DNA of 64,000 bases from Gammaproteobacteria bacterium (GTDB lineage Bacteria > Pseudomonadota > Gammaproteobacteria > Pseudomonadales > Pseudohongiellaceae): assembly GCA_018661465.1 (NCBI GenBank), contig JABJIC010000018.1, forward strand, positions 1-64,000, given 5' to 3'. Under the pieces are notes generated by a model. It was not told the DNA's origin. It saw only the letters and a program-made list of their open reading frames with translations, and ran no database searches. Position numbers and translations under genes: made by a program. Every line of letters begins with the position of its first letter. The first letter of the stretch is position 1. Positions 56,038 to 64,000 of the stretch are shown piece by piece.

Positions 56038-57330
56038 ATGGCATTTGGTAAATTTCAGGATTTTTTGTCAGGTCTGGTTAAAGTCCAGCGAGGCCTCTTT
56101 GTCGGCAATACGCCACCCACTATGGATGAGTTGCTTGAAAAGCTCATGGGCAATACTGGTGAGGTTTCGGCGGCAATTGCTGCAAGAGAGCTGTTGGATC
56201 TGTATAGCGATTTAGATGATGATTCCAAATTGGCCTTCTTTATGAACCTCGAGCAACACTTCAATGCCAATGAAGAATCCATAAAGCTGGCTTATGAGGA
56301 TTACTCTGCTGAATCTACCAGCGCGAACCTGAATCGACTTTCTCGAGCAGCCGAGCCACGCCGCCATGAATTGCTTCGAAGGCTAAACCAAACTCCTGGG
56401 GCAACTCATGATCTGGTAAGTATGCGTACAGACCTGATTCGCTTTACTCGAGATAACCCCGAGCTACGCTCAGTTGATGAAACATTTGTTAGGCTTTTTA
56501 CTTCCTGGTTCGGTCGTGGATTTCTCGTACTACAAACTATTAACTGGTCAACCTCGGCAGCGATCCTCGAGAGGATTATTCGTTATGAGGCTGTTCACGA
56601 GATTAAAGACTGGGATGACCTACGGCGCCGTATTGATCCGCCAAACCGGCGGTGCTTTGCATTTTTTCATCCAGCGCTAACTGATGAGCCGCTTATATTT
56701 GTTGAGGTTGCCCTAAGCGATGAAGTGCCGGGATCGATTAATTCCATATTAGAGGATACCGCCGAGGGCGATGTAGATCCCAGTAAGTTTACGACAGCGA
56801 CGTTCTACAGCATCAGCAACTGTCAGCCAGGTCTAAAGAATATTACTTTTGGAAATTTTCTTATAAAGCAAGTAGTCAATGAACTTCAAGCCGAGTTTCC
56901 TTCAATTACCCAATTTGTCACTCTTTCGCCAATACCCGGCTTTCATCGCTGGCTCAGCCAAGAGTCGGATGATGAGCTTGAGGAACTGAAGACCTTGAAA
57001 GCCGTCATACGCTCCATGCCGGAAACCGATGATTCAATTCATGAGAACGGTGACGCCATTAAGCGGCTGGTATTCAATTACTTATTGCAGGCCAAGAAGG
57101 GGAAATACCCAGCGGATCCAGTTTCCCGATTCCACCTTGGTAACGGTGCCAAAATTTTCCAGTTACACACTGCGGCGGATATGAGCGAGAAGGGCAGAAC
57201 GCAGTCCTGTGGCACCATGGTGAATTACCTGTATGACCTGAGTTGCGTTGAGCAAAATCATGAAAAATACGTGACTGAGGGTAATGTGGAATACAGCGAC
57301 AAGCTAAAACCTCTGATCATCAAACGCTGA
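56038..57330 (+). CDS. Malonyl-CoA decarboxylase (MLYCD family)
   Basis: Converts malonyl-CoA to acetyl-CoA and CO2. The family's GNAT-fold catalytic domain is clear: FFHPALTDEPLIFVEVALSDEVPGSI, FYSISNCQPGLKNITFGNFLIKQV, FVTLSPIPGFHRWL (catalytic Ser/His region) and the C-terminal SRFHLGNGAKIFQLHTAADMSEKGRTQSCGTMVNYLYDL. The N-terminal helical domain precedes it. The track starts at GTG 55966, but a TATACT -10 at 55987 and the operator fall there, so ATG 56038 (430 aa) is more likely. Divergent from gntR-prpBCD, so probably co-regulated acyl-CoA metabolism. Confidence 0.9.
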   Translation: MAFGKFQDFLSGLVKVQRGLFVGNTPPTMDELLEKLMGNTGEVSAAIAARELLDLYSDLDDDSKLAFFMNLEQHFNANEESIKLAYEDYSAESTSANLNRLSRAAEPRRHELLRRLNQTPGATHDLVSMRTDLIRFTRDNPELRSVDETFVRLFTSWFGRGFLVLQTINWSTSAAILERIIRYEAVHEIKDWDDLRRRIDPPNRRCFAFFHPALTDEPLIFVEVALSDEVPGSINSILEDTAEGDVDPSKFTTATFYSISNCQPGLKNITFGNFLIKQVVNELQAEFPSITQFVTLSPIPGFHRWLSQESDDELEELKTLKAVIRSMPETDDSIHENGDAIKRLVFNYLLQAKKGKYPADPVSRFHLGNGAKIFQLHTAADMSEKGRTQSCGTMVNYLYDLSCVEQNHEKYVTEGNVEYSDKLKPLIIKR

Positions 57331-57351
57331 AAAATCCATTCTTCCGCAAAC

Positions 57352-57397
57352 TTGCTATCTATTATTACCAAGGTATAATTAAATATTACCTTGGTAA
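57352..57397 (+). promoter_or_regulatory. Promoter with embedded inverted repeat before the DUF2239 gene
   Basis: TTGCTA (57352) and consensus TATAAT (57374), 16 bp apart. TTACCAAGGTA (57365-57375) and TTACCTTGGTAA (57386-57397) form an inverted repeat around the -10. It looks like a repressor operator. A terminator is less likely because no T-run follows. Confidence 0.65.
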
Positions 57398-57444
57398 ATA
57401 AGATGACGTATTTAGGCAAGAAGCCATATAAAAGGCAGGAAGTG

Positions 57445-58053
57445 ATGAAAACCACAGACAAATACTATGCATTCAGGGCGCAGGAGCTACTCGCATCGGG
57501 TCCGTTGCAGGAAATAGCTGTTGATATAAAAAATCAGTTAAATCAATCAGCTAAAGAAAGTATCTCATTTTTTAATTTAAGAAATGGAAAGCAAATAGAC
57601 TTGGATCTCTCTGGGTCTGAAAGCGATGTTCGTCAACGCTATGGGGCCACTGAGACTGCTGGAGGAAAAGAAGACGCGGGCAGTGAGGCTGCAAAGAACC
57701 CTATGCCGAAAAAAGGCAGAGGGCGTCCAAAACTGGGCGTCATCGGCCGCGAGGTGACTCTCTTGCCCAGGCACTGGGAATGGTTGGATACCCAGCGGGG
57801 TGGCGCGTCAGCTGCTTTACGGCGATTGATTGAAGAATCTCGCAAGGCCGGGGCTGCCGATGAGATGATTCGCCAATCTCAAGATAGTGCGAATCGCTTC
57901 ATGTATGCCATGGCGGGGGATTTGCCTGGTTTTGAAGAGGCTGTGAGGGCGCTATATGCCAAAGACAAACAAGTCTTTGATCAAGAGACCCAAGCCTGGC
58001 CGCTTGATATACGGGATTGTTCCCGTAGATATGCTGAGGCAGCCTTGAGCTAG
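57445..58053 (+). CDS. DUF2239 family protein
   Basis: I start at ATG 57445 (MKTTDKYYAFRAQELLASGPLQEIAVDI), with AGGAAG 6 bases upstream; the track's 57391 start lies in the operator. The 202-aa product has the DUF2239 core: a FNLRNGKQIDLDLSGSESDVRQRY segment near residues 48-71, a charged linker, then RGRPKLGVIGREVTLLPRHWEWLDTQRGGASAALRRLIEESRK near 90-135, the strongly conserved part. Function unknown; the RGRPKLG stretch resembles an AT-hook-like DNA contact, which is only a guess. Confidence 0.85.
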   Translation: MKTTDKYYAFRAQELLASGPLQEIAVDIKNQLNQSAKESISFFNLRNGKQIDLDLSGSESDVRQRYGATETAGGKEDAGSEAAKNPMPKKGRGRPKLGVIGREVTLLPRHWEWLDTQRGGASAALRRLIEESRKAGAADEMIRQSQDSANRFMYAMAGDLPGFEEAVRALYAKDKQVFDQETQAWPLDIRDCSRRYAEAALS

Positions 58054-58180
58054 GCTGTTGGCTGCGGCTTCAGTGGGGTTGCGTCCGTTGTTGGTGTAAA
58101 ATGCCAGCTGCTTAACATGAGCCCATTCTAATCGGATGGGTGTATGTTCTCGATAATTCTCAGGTTTTGAAAAACCACAT

Positions 58181-59515
58181 ATGACTACCCAGGACACTAA
58201 CTCGTATATCTATCTCTCAACAGAAGAGGCATATAGCTCAAGTGAATTGAATGAGCTATGCGAGAGAATCATTAGCAGCGGCGTGTTGGGGCGCTCCCGT
58301 CACTATGTGGAATTGTTAAGGTATTTGGTGAAGTGCTCAATTGAAGGATATTCACCAAGAGAGCTGGAGCTAGCTATCAATGGGTTGGGCAAGCCTGAAG
58401 ATTTCGATGTTTCTGCTGATTCCGCAGTGCGGGTCTATGTGCACCAGCTTCGTAAGAAGCTGGACAATTATTTTGAAAGCAATGAGGTTCAGAGTGACTG
58501 TCGCATTGTCATACCTAAAGGGCAGTACACTATTGCGGCGCTTAAAAAAGAAATCCCCTTGTCATCTGCCGTTGCAAACACAGGCTTGTTCAAGTCGAGG
58601 CTAACGAACTTGCTTTTAGTTGCGGTCGTGCTGCTGCTTGCGGCGAATATTACATACCTAACTACTGACAATGAGCAAACCTTAAATTTGGAAACTCAGC
58701 AAATATTGCAAAGCTCGGTATGGGGCACTGTTCTCACTGATGATAAACCCATACTGCTTGTTATGGGAGATTACTACATTTTCGGCGAGCTAAATTCCAA
58801 CGGCAATATCGCAAGAATGGTTCGAGAGTTTGATGTCAATTCCCGAAGAGATCTTGAAGACCTGCATTTCAGTGACAACGAGAATGATAGTGATAGTGAG
58901 AGAAGTGAAAACTATCTCGATTTAGACCTTTCCTATATGCCGGAAGGGAGCGCTTTTGCATTAGCTAGTATTGCTCCTGTTCTTTACGGGAGCGGGAAGG
59001 GGGTTGGCATTACCATGATGTCCGACCTGACCACCTCTGATATCCGAAGTAATCATATCGTTTATATAGGTTATCTAAGTGCCCTGGAAAAGCTGAGTGA
59101 TATGACATTCGCCGCATCCAGTTTGCGGATAGGCCGTAGCTACGATGAGCTATTTAATACCAAAACTTTGGAGTACTACACAAGTGATGCAGGCCTGCCA
59201 GAAGAGGGTGAAGCCTTTCGCGACTATGGCATGTTTGCCACTTTCCCTGCAGGCAGCGAGACTCAGATAGTAATGATTGCTGGTATGCGAGATGCAGGTC
59301 TAATGCATACCGCACAAGCAGTAGTTAATCCAGATATGCTGCTAGAACTGGATCAGGCTATTGGTTCTGAAGGTGGTGGAAATGATCCCAGCTTCGAAGC
59401 TTTGTTTGAAGTGTTCGGTGTCGATCGTCTGAATTTCGACGCAAATCTCATTTACACCTCTGTTCTGGATAGCAGTAAAATCTGGAATTCTTCAGCTGTT
59501 GAAAGTCTGCAGTAA
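58181..59515 (+). CDS. Membrane-anchored winged-helix regulator of unknown function
   Basis: The 444-aa protein has an N-terminal domain (about 20-118) resembling the winged helix found in front of TolB- and adenylate-cyclase-type regulators: RHYVELLRYLVKCSIEGYSPRELELAINGLG, DSAVRVYVHQLRKKLDNYF and IVIPKGQYTI. One membrane helix (NLLLVAVVLLLAANITYL, near 143-160) follows, then about 280 residues, presumably periplasmic, with no family I recognise (ILLVMGDYYIFGELN; an acidic Asp/Asn/Ser-rich loop). The topology recalls ToxR/CadC one-component sensors. No linked target is obvious; blaR1-like genes start 315 bp later. Confidence 0.75.
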   Translation: MTTQDTNSYIYLSTEEAYSSSELNELCERIISSGVLGRSRHYVELLRYLVKCSIEGYSPRELELAINGLGKPEDFDVSADSAVRVYVHQLRKKLDNYFESNEVQSDCRIVIPKGQYTIAALKKEIPLSSAVANTGLFKSRLTNLLLVAVVLLLAANITYLTTDNEQTLNLETQQILQSSVWGTVLTDDKPILLVMGDYYIFGELNSNGNIARMVREFDVNSRRDLEDLHFSDNENDSDSERSENYLDLDLSYMPEGSAFALASIAPVLYGSGKGVGITMMSDLTTSDIRSNHIVYIGYLSALEKLSDMTFAASSLRIGRSYDELFNTKTLEYYTSDAGLPEEGEAFRDYGMFATFPAGSETQIVMIAGMRDAGLMHTAQAVVNPDMLLELDQAIGSEGGGNDPSFEALFEVFGVDRLNFDANLIYTSVLDSSKIWNSSAVESLQ

Positions 59516-59676
59516 ACTGTAAGTTTCGCTACCTTTACCAACTGGAAGACCTTTCCTTCAGATTACATTCACGTTTTCTGGACTTTTTACGTAACTAAAT
59601 CCCTTTACCCTGCGTCATATCCTTCATTAACGAAGAGTGCAGTCTTGCCAGTAAGCAATTTAGGCGAGAAAATAAG

Positions 59677-59721
59677 TTGACATAAACTACATTTGTAGCC
59701 ATCATAACTACAAATGTAGTT
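59677..59721 (+). promoter_or_regulatory. BlaI-type operators and promoter of the blaR1-blaI-like pair
   Basis: Consensus TTGACA at 59677-59682, then CATCAT 17 bp downstream as -10. CTACA-TT-TGTAG (59687-59698) lies between the boxes and AACTACA-AA-TGTAGTT (59706-59721) just after. Both match the TACA-N-TGTA dyad of BlaI/MecI/CopY repressors, so the operon is almost certainly autorepressed. Confidence 0.85.
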
Positions 59722-59829
59722 TTAAACGGTTCGGGACATGCATCTAAAGGCGCAACTTTGAGCATCTTTAGAGTATGAAAAGAAACATCCAGAAGCGTAA
59801 GTCGACAAACTACTATGAGGTTGGAACCA

Positions 59830-61755
59830 ATGTTTGGGTTTTTCGAACTACTTAATATAGATGGAAGCTTCTTACTGCTGAATGTGCTTATTCAGCTAAG
59901 TTTGATGGCTAGCTTTGCCATTCTCTTCGCCAAGAAATTTAAGAACAGCGCAGCGGCGCGTTATGCAATCTTATACTCCGCCATGTTATCCCTGCCGATT
60001 TTACTTGGGTTTTCCTTGCTGTTTCAGGCTGGAGAGCAGTCGCTGGTCTATTTGCCAATCGAAGATTCCTCATTCCAAACATCGACTTCAAATTCGGCAA
60101 CTGGCTTGGAGTTTGCAGCTGCAGCTAAAGAGTCGAGTGCATCAAATGGTGAATATTGGAGCACGGAACCAGAAGGTACCATTCACTTCGGGCAGGCACT
60201 ACAGGCTGTGTATACAGAATACTTGCCGGTTAATCTTCCTTCCGTTGCGACCCTACTTGCAGATTCCGAGTCGAAGGCGTTCCTTCTCTGGCAATGGTTT
60301 GTTGGCCTGTCCTTCAGTCTACAGATTTCTCTTTTATGGTTCGCGGGCTTCTGTCTCCAAAGTCTTGGCCTGGTACGGAGCTTTCAAAAGCTTAAACAGC
60401 TTGCTGCTCGGTCAAGAGATTTGCCCGCTGGTGAACAAGAGAAAGTTGATCAGTGCCTTGAAGGTATTTCATTGAATTACAAACAAGTTGGAATTGCACT
60501 GTCACGTGAGGTAAGTAGCCCTGTAGTGATGGGGTATATAAGTTCCACTCTGTTACTGCCTGAAGGGTTTGTGTCGCAGCTAGGTCATACCGAGCTTCGC
60601 GCGGTGTTGCTTCATGAGATGGCCCACGTTGAGCGATATGATGCGCTTAAGAATCTGATTCAAAAGTTTCTTTTGGCTCTATTCTGGTTTCATCCTCTAG
60701 TGCATATCATGGACAGAATGATTTCAATTTCCCGGGAAGAAATTTGCGACAACTATGTGTTGTCCCAACAACAAGCTCTGGAATATGGGGAAGTCTTGCT
60801 CAGCGTGAGCGCTATGCAAGCTAACCTGGCAATGTCACCAAACAATAATTTGAGAACCGCTCAGGTTCCGTTAGCAATGGGGATGATAGGAAGTGAATGG
60901 AAACTTGAACAACGAATCATTGAGCTCTTGAGTGAGCGAAGGGAAAAGACTATGAAACTTAGCAAACCTAGAAATCATTTAGTACAGGGCACATTAGTAT
61001 CTCTTTCAATACTTTTGGCCGCCTGTCAGGTTGGTGCGGCAGAAAATGTAAATAGCGCAGCGCTTACAGCACAGGATAGGGAATTGGCTGAACAGCAAGA
61101 GGCGTTGGAAATGAATGCCCTTGCTCTTGAGTCAGCTGCTGAAATAATGGAAGCGGATGCTAGGCGTATGGAAGCTGACGTCGAACGCATGCATGCTGAC
61201 ATTCAACGCACGGAGATAGAAATTGCTCGAATCAATGATGAAGCTGCAATAAATGCAGACATAGATATTCGTGCTCTACGCATGGGTGTAGAAGCGCAGC
61301 GCATTGACATAGAAGCCAGAGAAATGGTGAGAGAGCTCCGAGAGCACTCAGTTGAACTTGCTATTGACCTGGAAGATGTTCGGGCTCAAGTAGAGCAAGA
61401 GTTGGAAGATGCGGATATCGGCGGTTCAATTCGCGAATCAATGGATGAGCTTCGTTCCAATCTTGCTGAGCTCGATGAAGAGACTGTGGTTGAGGGTATC
61501 GACAGCGAACAGATAAACCTAATCACCAGACAAGCACTGCAGACCGCATTACGCAGCCTTGAGGCTATCGATGTCGAGGCGCTTGAGTTGAGCATCAGAA
61601 AATCACTGGAGATAGAGTTAGATAGTCTGGAAATTCTGGAATTGGATATCAATATTGATATCGATCCTGAGATTGATGCTATAGATTTTTCTGCTGATCA
61701 AGTTAGACAGTTTGAGATAGAAAGATTGAACGCAAATAGCACACTAACTATTTAA
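59830..61755 (+). CDS. BlaR1-like M56 membrane metallopeptidase with coiled-coil sensor
   Basis: I start at ATG 59830, with GAGGTTGGAACCA upstream; ATG 59815 is possible. The 641-aa protein has four membrane helices in the first 400 residues and the M56 zinc site LRAVLLHEMAHVERYDALKN (HEMAH near 258-262), with EEICDNYVL as third-ligand segment. After a further hydrophobic segment (LVSLSILLAACQVGAAEN near 391-408), the region that is a penicillin-binding domain in BlaR1 is about 230 residues of acidic, Ala/Glu/Arg-rich helix with strong heptad character (MEADARRMEADVERMHADIQ). By family logic it senses a stress and cleaves BlaI. The signal is unknown and unlikely to be a direct beta-lactam. 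Confidence 0.85.
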   Translation: MFGFFELLNIDGSFLLLNVLIQLSLMASFAILFAKKFKNSAAARYAILYSAMLSLPILLGFSLLFQAGEQSLVYLPIEDSSFQTSTSNSATGLEFAAAAKESSASNGEYWSTEPEGTIHFGQALQAVYTEYLPVNLPSVATLLADSESKAFLLWQWFVGLSFSLQISLLWFAGFCLQSLGLVRSFQKLKQLAARSRDLPAGEQEKVDQCLEGISLNYKQVGIALSREVSSPVVMGYISSTLLLPEGFVSQLGHTELRAVLLHEMAHVERYDALKNLIQKFLLALFWFHPLVHIMDRMISISREEICDNYVLSQQQALEYGEVLLSVSAMQANLAMSPNNNLRTAQVPLAMGMIGSEWKLEQRIIELLSERREKTMKLSKPRNHLVQGTLVSLSILLAACQVGAAENVNSAALTAQDRELAEQQEALEMNALALESAAEIMEADARRMEADVERMHADIQRTEIEIARINDEAAINADIDIRALRMGVEAQRIDIEAREMVRELREHSVELAIDLEDVRAQVEQELEDADIGGSIRESMDELRSNLAELDEETVVEGIDSEQINLITRQALQTALRSLEAIDVEALELSIRKSLEIELDSLEILELDINIDIDPEIDAIDFSADQVRQFEIERLNANSTLTI

Positions 61756-61769
61756 GGAGCGTAAAAGCA

Positions 61770-62156
61770 GTGGTCATTGCAAACAAAACACCCCTCTCTC
61801 GCGGTGAAAGAGAAATCATGGAGATAATCTGGGATCAGGGAGAGGTCGGGGTGCTCGAAGTAACCGAGATATTGAATAAGCAAAGGCCTATTGCGAGGAA
61901 TACGGTGCGCACATTGATGGAGCGCATAAGAGAAAAAGGCTGGTTAGTCTATCGCGCGGTTGGACGTAGTTATTTATATGAGGCTACTGTTCCGAGAGAA
62001 GAGAGCCTCGGTGAGAGAGTGGTAGATATGGTTGATAAAGCCTGCGGTGGAGATCCAGAGAAGCTTATGATGGCGCTTTTGGATTATCGCGGTCTCAGTA
62101 CTGAGGAAAGTAAACGTATTCGGAAAATTCTCGATGAGGCAGGCAAAAAGTCATAG
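61770..62156 (+). CDS. BlaI/MecI/CopY-family transcriptional repressor
   Basis: The 128-aa winged-helix protein reads LSRGEREIMEIIWDQGEVGVLEVTEILNKQRPIARNTVRTLMERIREKGWLVYRAVGRSYLYEATVPREE, the typical BlaI DNA-binding domain and cleavage region, with a short dimerisation end. GTG 61770 is the start, with AAGGAG about 10 bases upstream. It directly follows the blaR1-like gene by 14 bp and should bind the TACA-TGTA dyads at 59687-59721. Confidence 0.92.
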   Translation: MVIANKTPLSRGEREIMEIIWDQGEVGVLEVTEILNKQRPIARNTVRTLMERIREKGWLVYRAVGRSYLYEATVPREESLGERVVDMVDKACGGDPEKLMMALLDYRGLSTEESKRIRKILDEAGKKS

Positions 62157-62332
62157 CTGTATGTTGCAGGCAGCAGTAAAAGAGAGAGTAAAAATCAGTA
62201 GGCATGAGAAAAGTTAAAATCACTTGGCTTAGAAGTTAACTGGACTGAAAGTAGGCCGTTACTGATTTGATCAAAGTCTTGAAGATGTCTCTGCATCCCC
62301 CTGCGGAGATTCACAAGGGAGAGACCGTTAAG

Positions 62333-62364
62333 GCGGAAGGGCCACAACCCTTCCGCTTTTTTTT
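62333..62364 (+). terminator. Strong intrinsic terminator after the blaI-like gene
   Basis: GCGGAAGGG, loop CCACAA, CCCTTCCGC, then eight T. It also ends just before the convergent AP2-domain gene. Confidence 0.9.
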
Positions 62365-62369
62365 CGGTC

Positions 62370-62804
62370 TTATGCTATACGGTTTGCTCTAACAGCACTG
62401 CGCCTTGCCTTAATCGCCAATTGCTTTGCCTTCTCATCACCATATTTGTTAATTGAGAAGTAAGCATTTTTTTGCTTCCGGCGAGCGCCTTTACCTTCTT
62501 GCCAAGTTGCAACCCATGAATGGTCCTTCTCCGAATAGCTCACGCCAATTTCTCCAGAGCTATTAAGAGGGGATACTTTTCTTGGGCTGAATTTGGCGTA
62601 GGGCCAATTTGCACCGTAAATTTTCTTGCCTTCAATATCCCGTTTCTTTTTGGCAGCAGCAATGGCTTTATTCTTGCCGCCAAACTTCTTGAAAGGGAAT
62701 GACTGTTGAAAGCTCTTATCGTTGTACTTGATTCTCACCCATGCACAGTTTGTGCCGCGGGATTCGATAATGCTGATGTGGTGGAGCGCGCTTAGTTTTT
62801 TCAA
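62370..62804 (-). CDS. AP2-domain DNA-binding protein
   Basis: The 144-aa, very basic protein contains an AP2/ERF-like module in its second half: LNSSGEIGVSYSEKDHSWVATWQEGKGARRKQKNAYFSINKYGDEKAKQLAIKAR, with the three-strand W-A-W pattern and a closing helix. The first half (WVRIKYNDKSFQQSFPFKKFGGKNKAIAAAKKKRD) looks like a second, degenerate copy. In bacteria such domains occur in phage HNH endonucleases and stand-alone proteins; no nuclease domain is present. Target and role unknown. It is convergent with the blaI-like gene. Confidence 0.75.
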   Translation of the reverse strand: MKKLSALHHISIIESRGTNCAWVRIKYNDKSFQQSFPFKKFGGKNKAIAAAKKKRDIEGKKIYGANWPYAKFSPRKVSPLNSSGEIGVSYSEKDHSWVATWQEGKGARRKQKNAYFSINKYGDEKAKQLAIKARRSAVRANRIA

Positions 62805-63022
62805 AAGAACCTCTCTATCGATCTATGTTTGTCTACAGGTCAAAGTGGTAGTCGGTCGTACCCCAGGTACTGCTGTTATGACTATTATAGACAGCAATGA
62901 GTCACTCTTTGTATTGGAATATCCATTTCTCTAAATCATTCCAAAACTCTGCTATAAGTAGGAAATCAATGAAAGGTTTCTTCCATTACTCTAGGTAGTG
63001 TACACCTCTGTGAGAGGCTGGG

Positions 63023-63250
63023 CTAGGCGTGAGATGCCATGTGTTGGATAACACCTGGCTTGCGGCTTTCTACTTTATCTATGCTGTAATCATAGCGTTT
63101 GGCGCTGGGGTCAATATCCAGAGCCTCGTCTATCGCAGCCGATAGATCGGCCTTGGCAGCCTGCTCGGTAAGATAGGGGCCAGATATTTTCACCTGCAAA
63201 CTGGGTTCGTCAGGTGCTGTAGCTACGATGTAAAAGTTTTTTGCGTCCAA
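63023..63250 (-). CDS. Small hypothetical protein
   Basis: A 75-aa soluble protein (MDAKNFYIVATAPDEPSLQVKI...). It alternates strand-like and helix-like segments (FYIVATAP; ISGPYLTEQAAKADLSAAIDEALD) and has a short C-terminal GVIQHMASHA. I recognise no family. The codon composition and amino-acid balance look real, and it lies alone between the AP2 gene and the glycosyltransferase, so it is probably a genuine small gene. Confidence 0.55.
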   Translation of the reverse strand: MDAKNFYIVATAPDEPSLQVKISGPYLTEQAAKADLSAAIDEALDIDPSAKRYDYSIDKVESRKPGVIQHMASHA

Positions 63251-63632
63251 TTTAATATTCCACCCGTTCTATGGCAGATGTACAGATTGCTATCGGCAAG
63301 CTGAACGATAGCTGAAACACTCTGAATTTAAGGCTTTGTCTTGATACACGGCTAATATCGGCCGCGTATTAAAATCCAACAGCTTCCCTTATATAAGAAC
63401 CTGAAAGGGGTATTTTTATTGCTTCTACCCCAAACACAAAATCCAACAGGCACACAGTACAAGGATATTCCCCTTATTCTGGCATTGTGCGTCCCCGGTC
63501 ACATCTTGAGCAATCTTCAATAGAATATGGCTGTGACAGAGCTAAACCTTAAAGATAGTCAGAATCCACTCCAGAAAAGGCTAAGATGCAGTCTGCGCGC
63601 CTAAACCCATAATTCACAGCTGAGCAGCGACA
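63251..63632. other. Spacer with a short direct repeat
   Basis: No credible gene. AAAATCCAACAG occurs near 63371 and again near 63439. AAGGGGTATTTTTATTGCTTCTACCCC can form a weak hairpin. The promoter for the glycosyltransferase should be here, but I cannot place it. Confidence 0.45.
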
Positions 63633-64000
63633 TTGAAAGAGCAGAAGAAGCAAGAAGTAGCTGTAGAAAAGATCAGCTTTATTCTTCCAGTATTGAATGA
63701 GAAAAGACTTGTAGGGCCGCAGCTGGAGCGCCTCCAGGTGTATCGGAGCGCTGGGCATGAGGTTTTGCTAATAGACGGAGGAAGCAGCGACGGTAGCCCG
63801 TCCGGCCTGGCTGGGCTAGTTGACTATGTCGATATAGCCCCACCAGGGCGCTCTTCTCAGATGAACCGCGGTGCCGAACTGGCATCAGGGGACATATTAC
63901 TCTTTCTGCATATTGATACGATCTTGCCAGAGTCAGCAGACACTCTTATCCGCGATGCCTGCAAGCAGGCGGAGTGGGGTTGGTTTGATGTTGAACTAGC
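63633..64000 (+). CDS. Family 2 glycosyltransferase (TIGR04283-like), 3' partial
   Basis: The track misses this because it runs off the window. From a probable TTG start at 63633 the frame reads KISFILPVLNE, VLLIDGGSSDGSP, PPGRSSQMNRGAELASGDILLFLHIDT and EWGWFDVELA. This matches the GT2 family annotated TIGR04283 (arsenosugar-type or unknown glycosyltransferase), with the nucleotide-sugar-binding DGGSSDGS and metal-binding LHIDT (variant of HADT). No better start (ATG or GTG) exists upstream in frame. The partner gene usually found next (TIGR04282 transferase) would lie beyond the window. Confidence 0.85.
   Translation, partial: MKEQKKQEVAVEKISFILPVLNEKRLVGPQLERLQVYRSAGHEVLLIDGGSSDGSPSGLAGLVDYVDIAPPGRSSQMNRGAELASGDILLFLHIDTILPESADTLIRDACKQAEWGWFDVEL

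Noticed and set aside
57365-57397. Inverted repeat read as the terminator of malonyl-CoA decarboxylase
   Set aside because: No T-run follows and the loop contains a consensus -10 with a matching -35, so promoter/operator is the better reading.
63549-63885. Minus-strand ORFs of 69 and 68 aa near the window end
   Set aside because: They are shadows of the partial glycosyltransferase read on the plus strand, which has clear family motifs.

Overview
The window is a core-chromosome segment of a Gammaproteobacterium. I base this on gene order: map-glnD divergent from rpsB-tsf-pyrH-frr-uppS-cdsA-dxr-rseP-bamA-skp-lpxD-fabZ-lpxA-lpxB-rnhB-dnaE-accA-tilS-pyrG-kdsA-eno-ftsB-ispD-ispF-truD-pcm-nlpD, then fdxA-mutS-pncC-recA-recX. 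This is the order known from Pseudomonas and relatives. LPS and outer-membrane assembly genes show a Gram-negative cell. The long (about 345 aa) form of DapD and a FadR-type GntR regulator beside prpBCD suggest a Pseudomonadales/Cellvibrionales-like, perhaps marine, lineage. Genus cannot be fixed from the sequence alone.

Layout. 1-3100 (+): end of a lysine-repeat histone-like protein, then tsaB, uppP and rsmJ. 3114-9279 (-): dapE, dapD, an ArsC/Spx-family gene, glnD and map. 9702-24561 (+): ribosomal and translation genes leading into isoprenoid/phospholipid, outer-membrane assembly and lipid A synthesis, almost certainly a few long transcripts, followed by rnhB. 25165-25854 is a gene-free stretch with a large imperfect inverted repeat and spaced repeat modules. 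25855-41957 (+): dnaE, accA, tilS, pyrG, kdsA, eno, ftsB, ispD, ispF, truD, pcm, a DUF368 membrane protein and nlpD. surE and rpoS, expected here in the classical order, are absent. 42015-45076 (-): fdxA and mutS. 45320-49364 (+): pncC, two LexA boxes, a long leader with a large palindrome, recA, recX and a DUF1015 gene.

From about 49.4 kb the content becomes accessory and regulatory. An ibpA-type small heat-shock gene has a sigma-32-like promoter and a ROSE-type RNA thermometer. A DUF606 (YdcZ-type) transporter follows. Next is a methylcitrate-cycle cluster (gntR-prpB-prpC-prpD, minus strand) sharing an operator-rich divergent region with a malonyl-CoA decarboxylase gene. Then come a DUF2239 gene with a promoter-embedded inverted repeat, a membrane-bound winged-helix regulator, and a BlaR1/BlaI-type pair whose operators can be read directly and whose sensor is a coiled coil instead of a penicillin-binding domain. 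The window ends with an AP2-domain protein, a small unknown gene and the 5' part of a TIGR04283-like glycosyltransferase.

Themes across the window. Short tandem repeats recur at gene ends and inside proteins: in-frame repeated stop codons after tilS and nlpD, repeats at the ends of pyrH, ispD, the DUF368 gene and the DUF1015 gene, and repeat-built insertions in TilS, TruD and the RpsB tail. Several regulatory sites are unusually legible: LexA, BlaI, a GntR-type operator, sigma-32 and ROSE. All calls come from reading the sequence; no database search was run.
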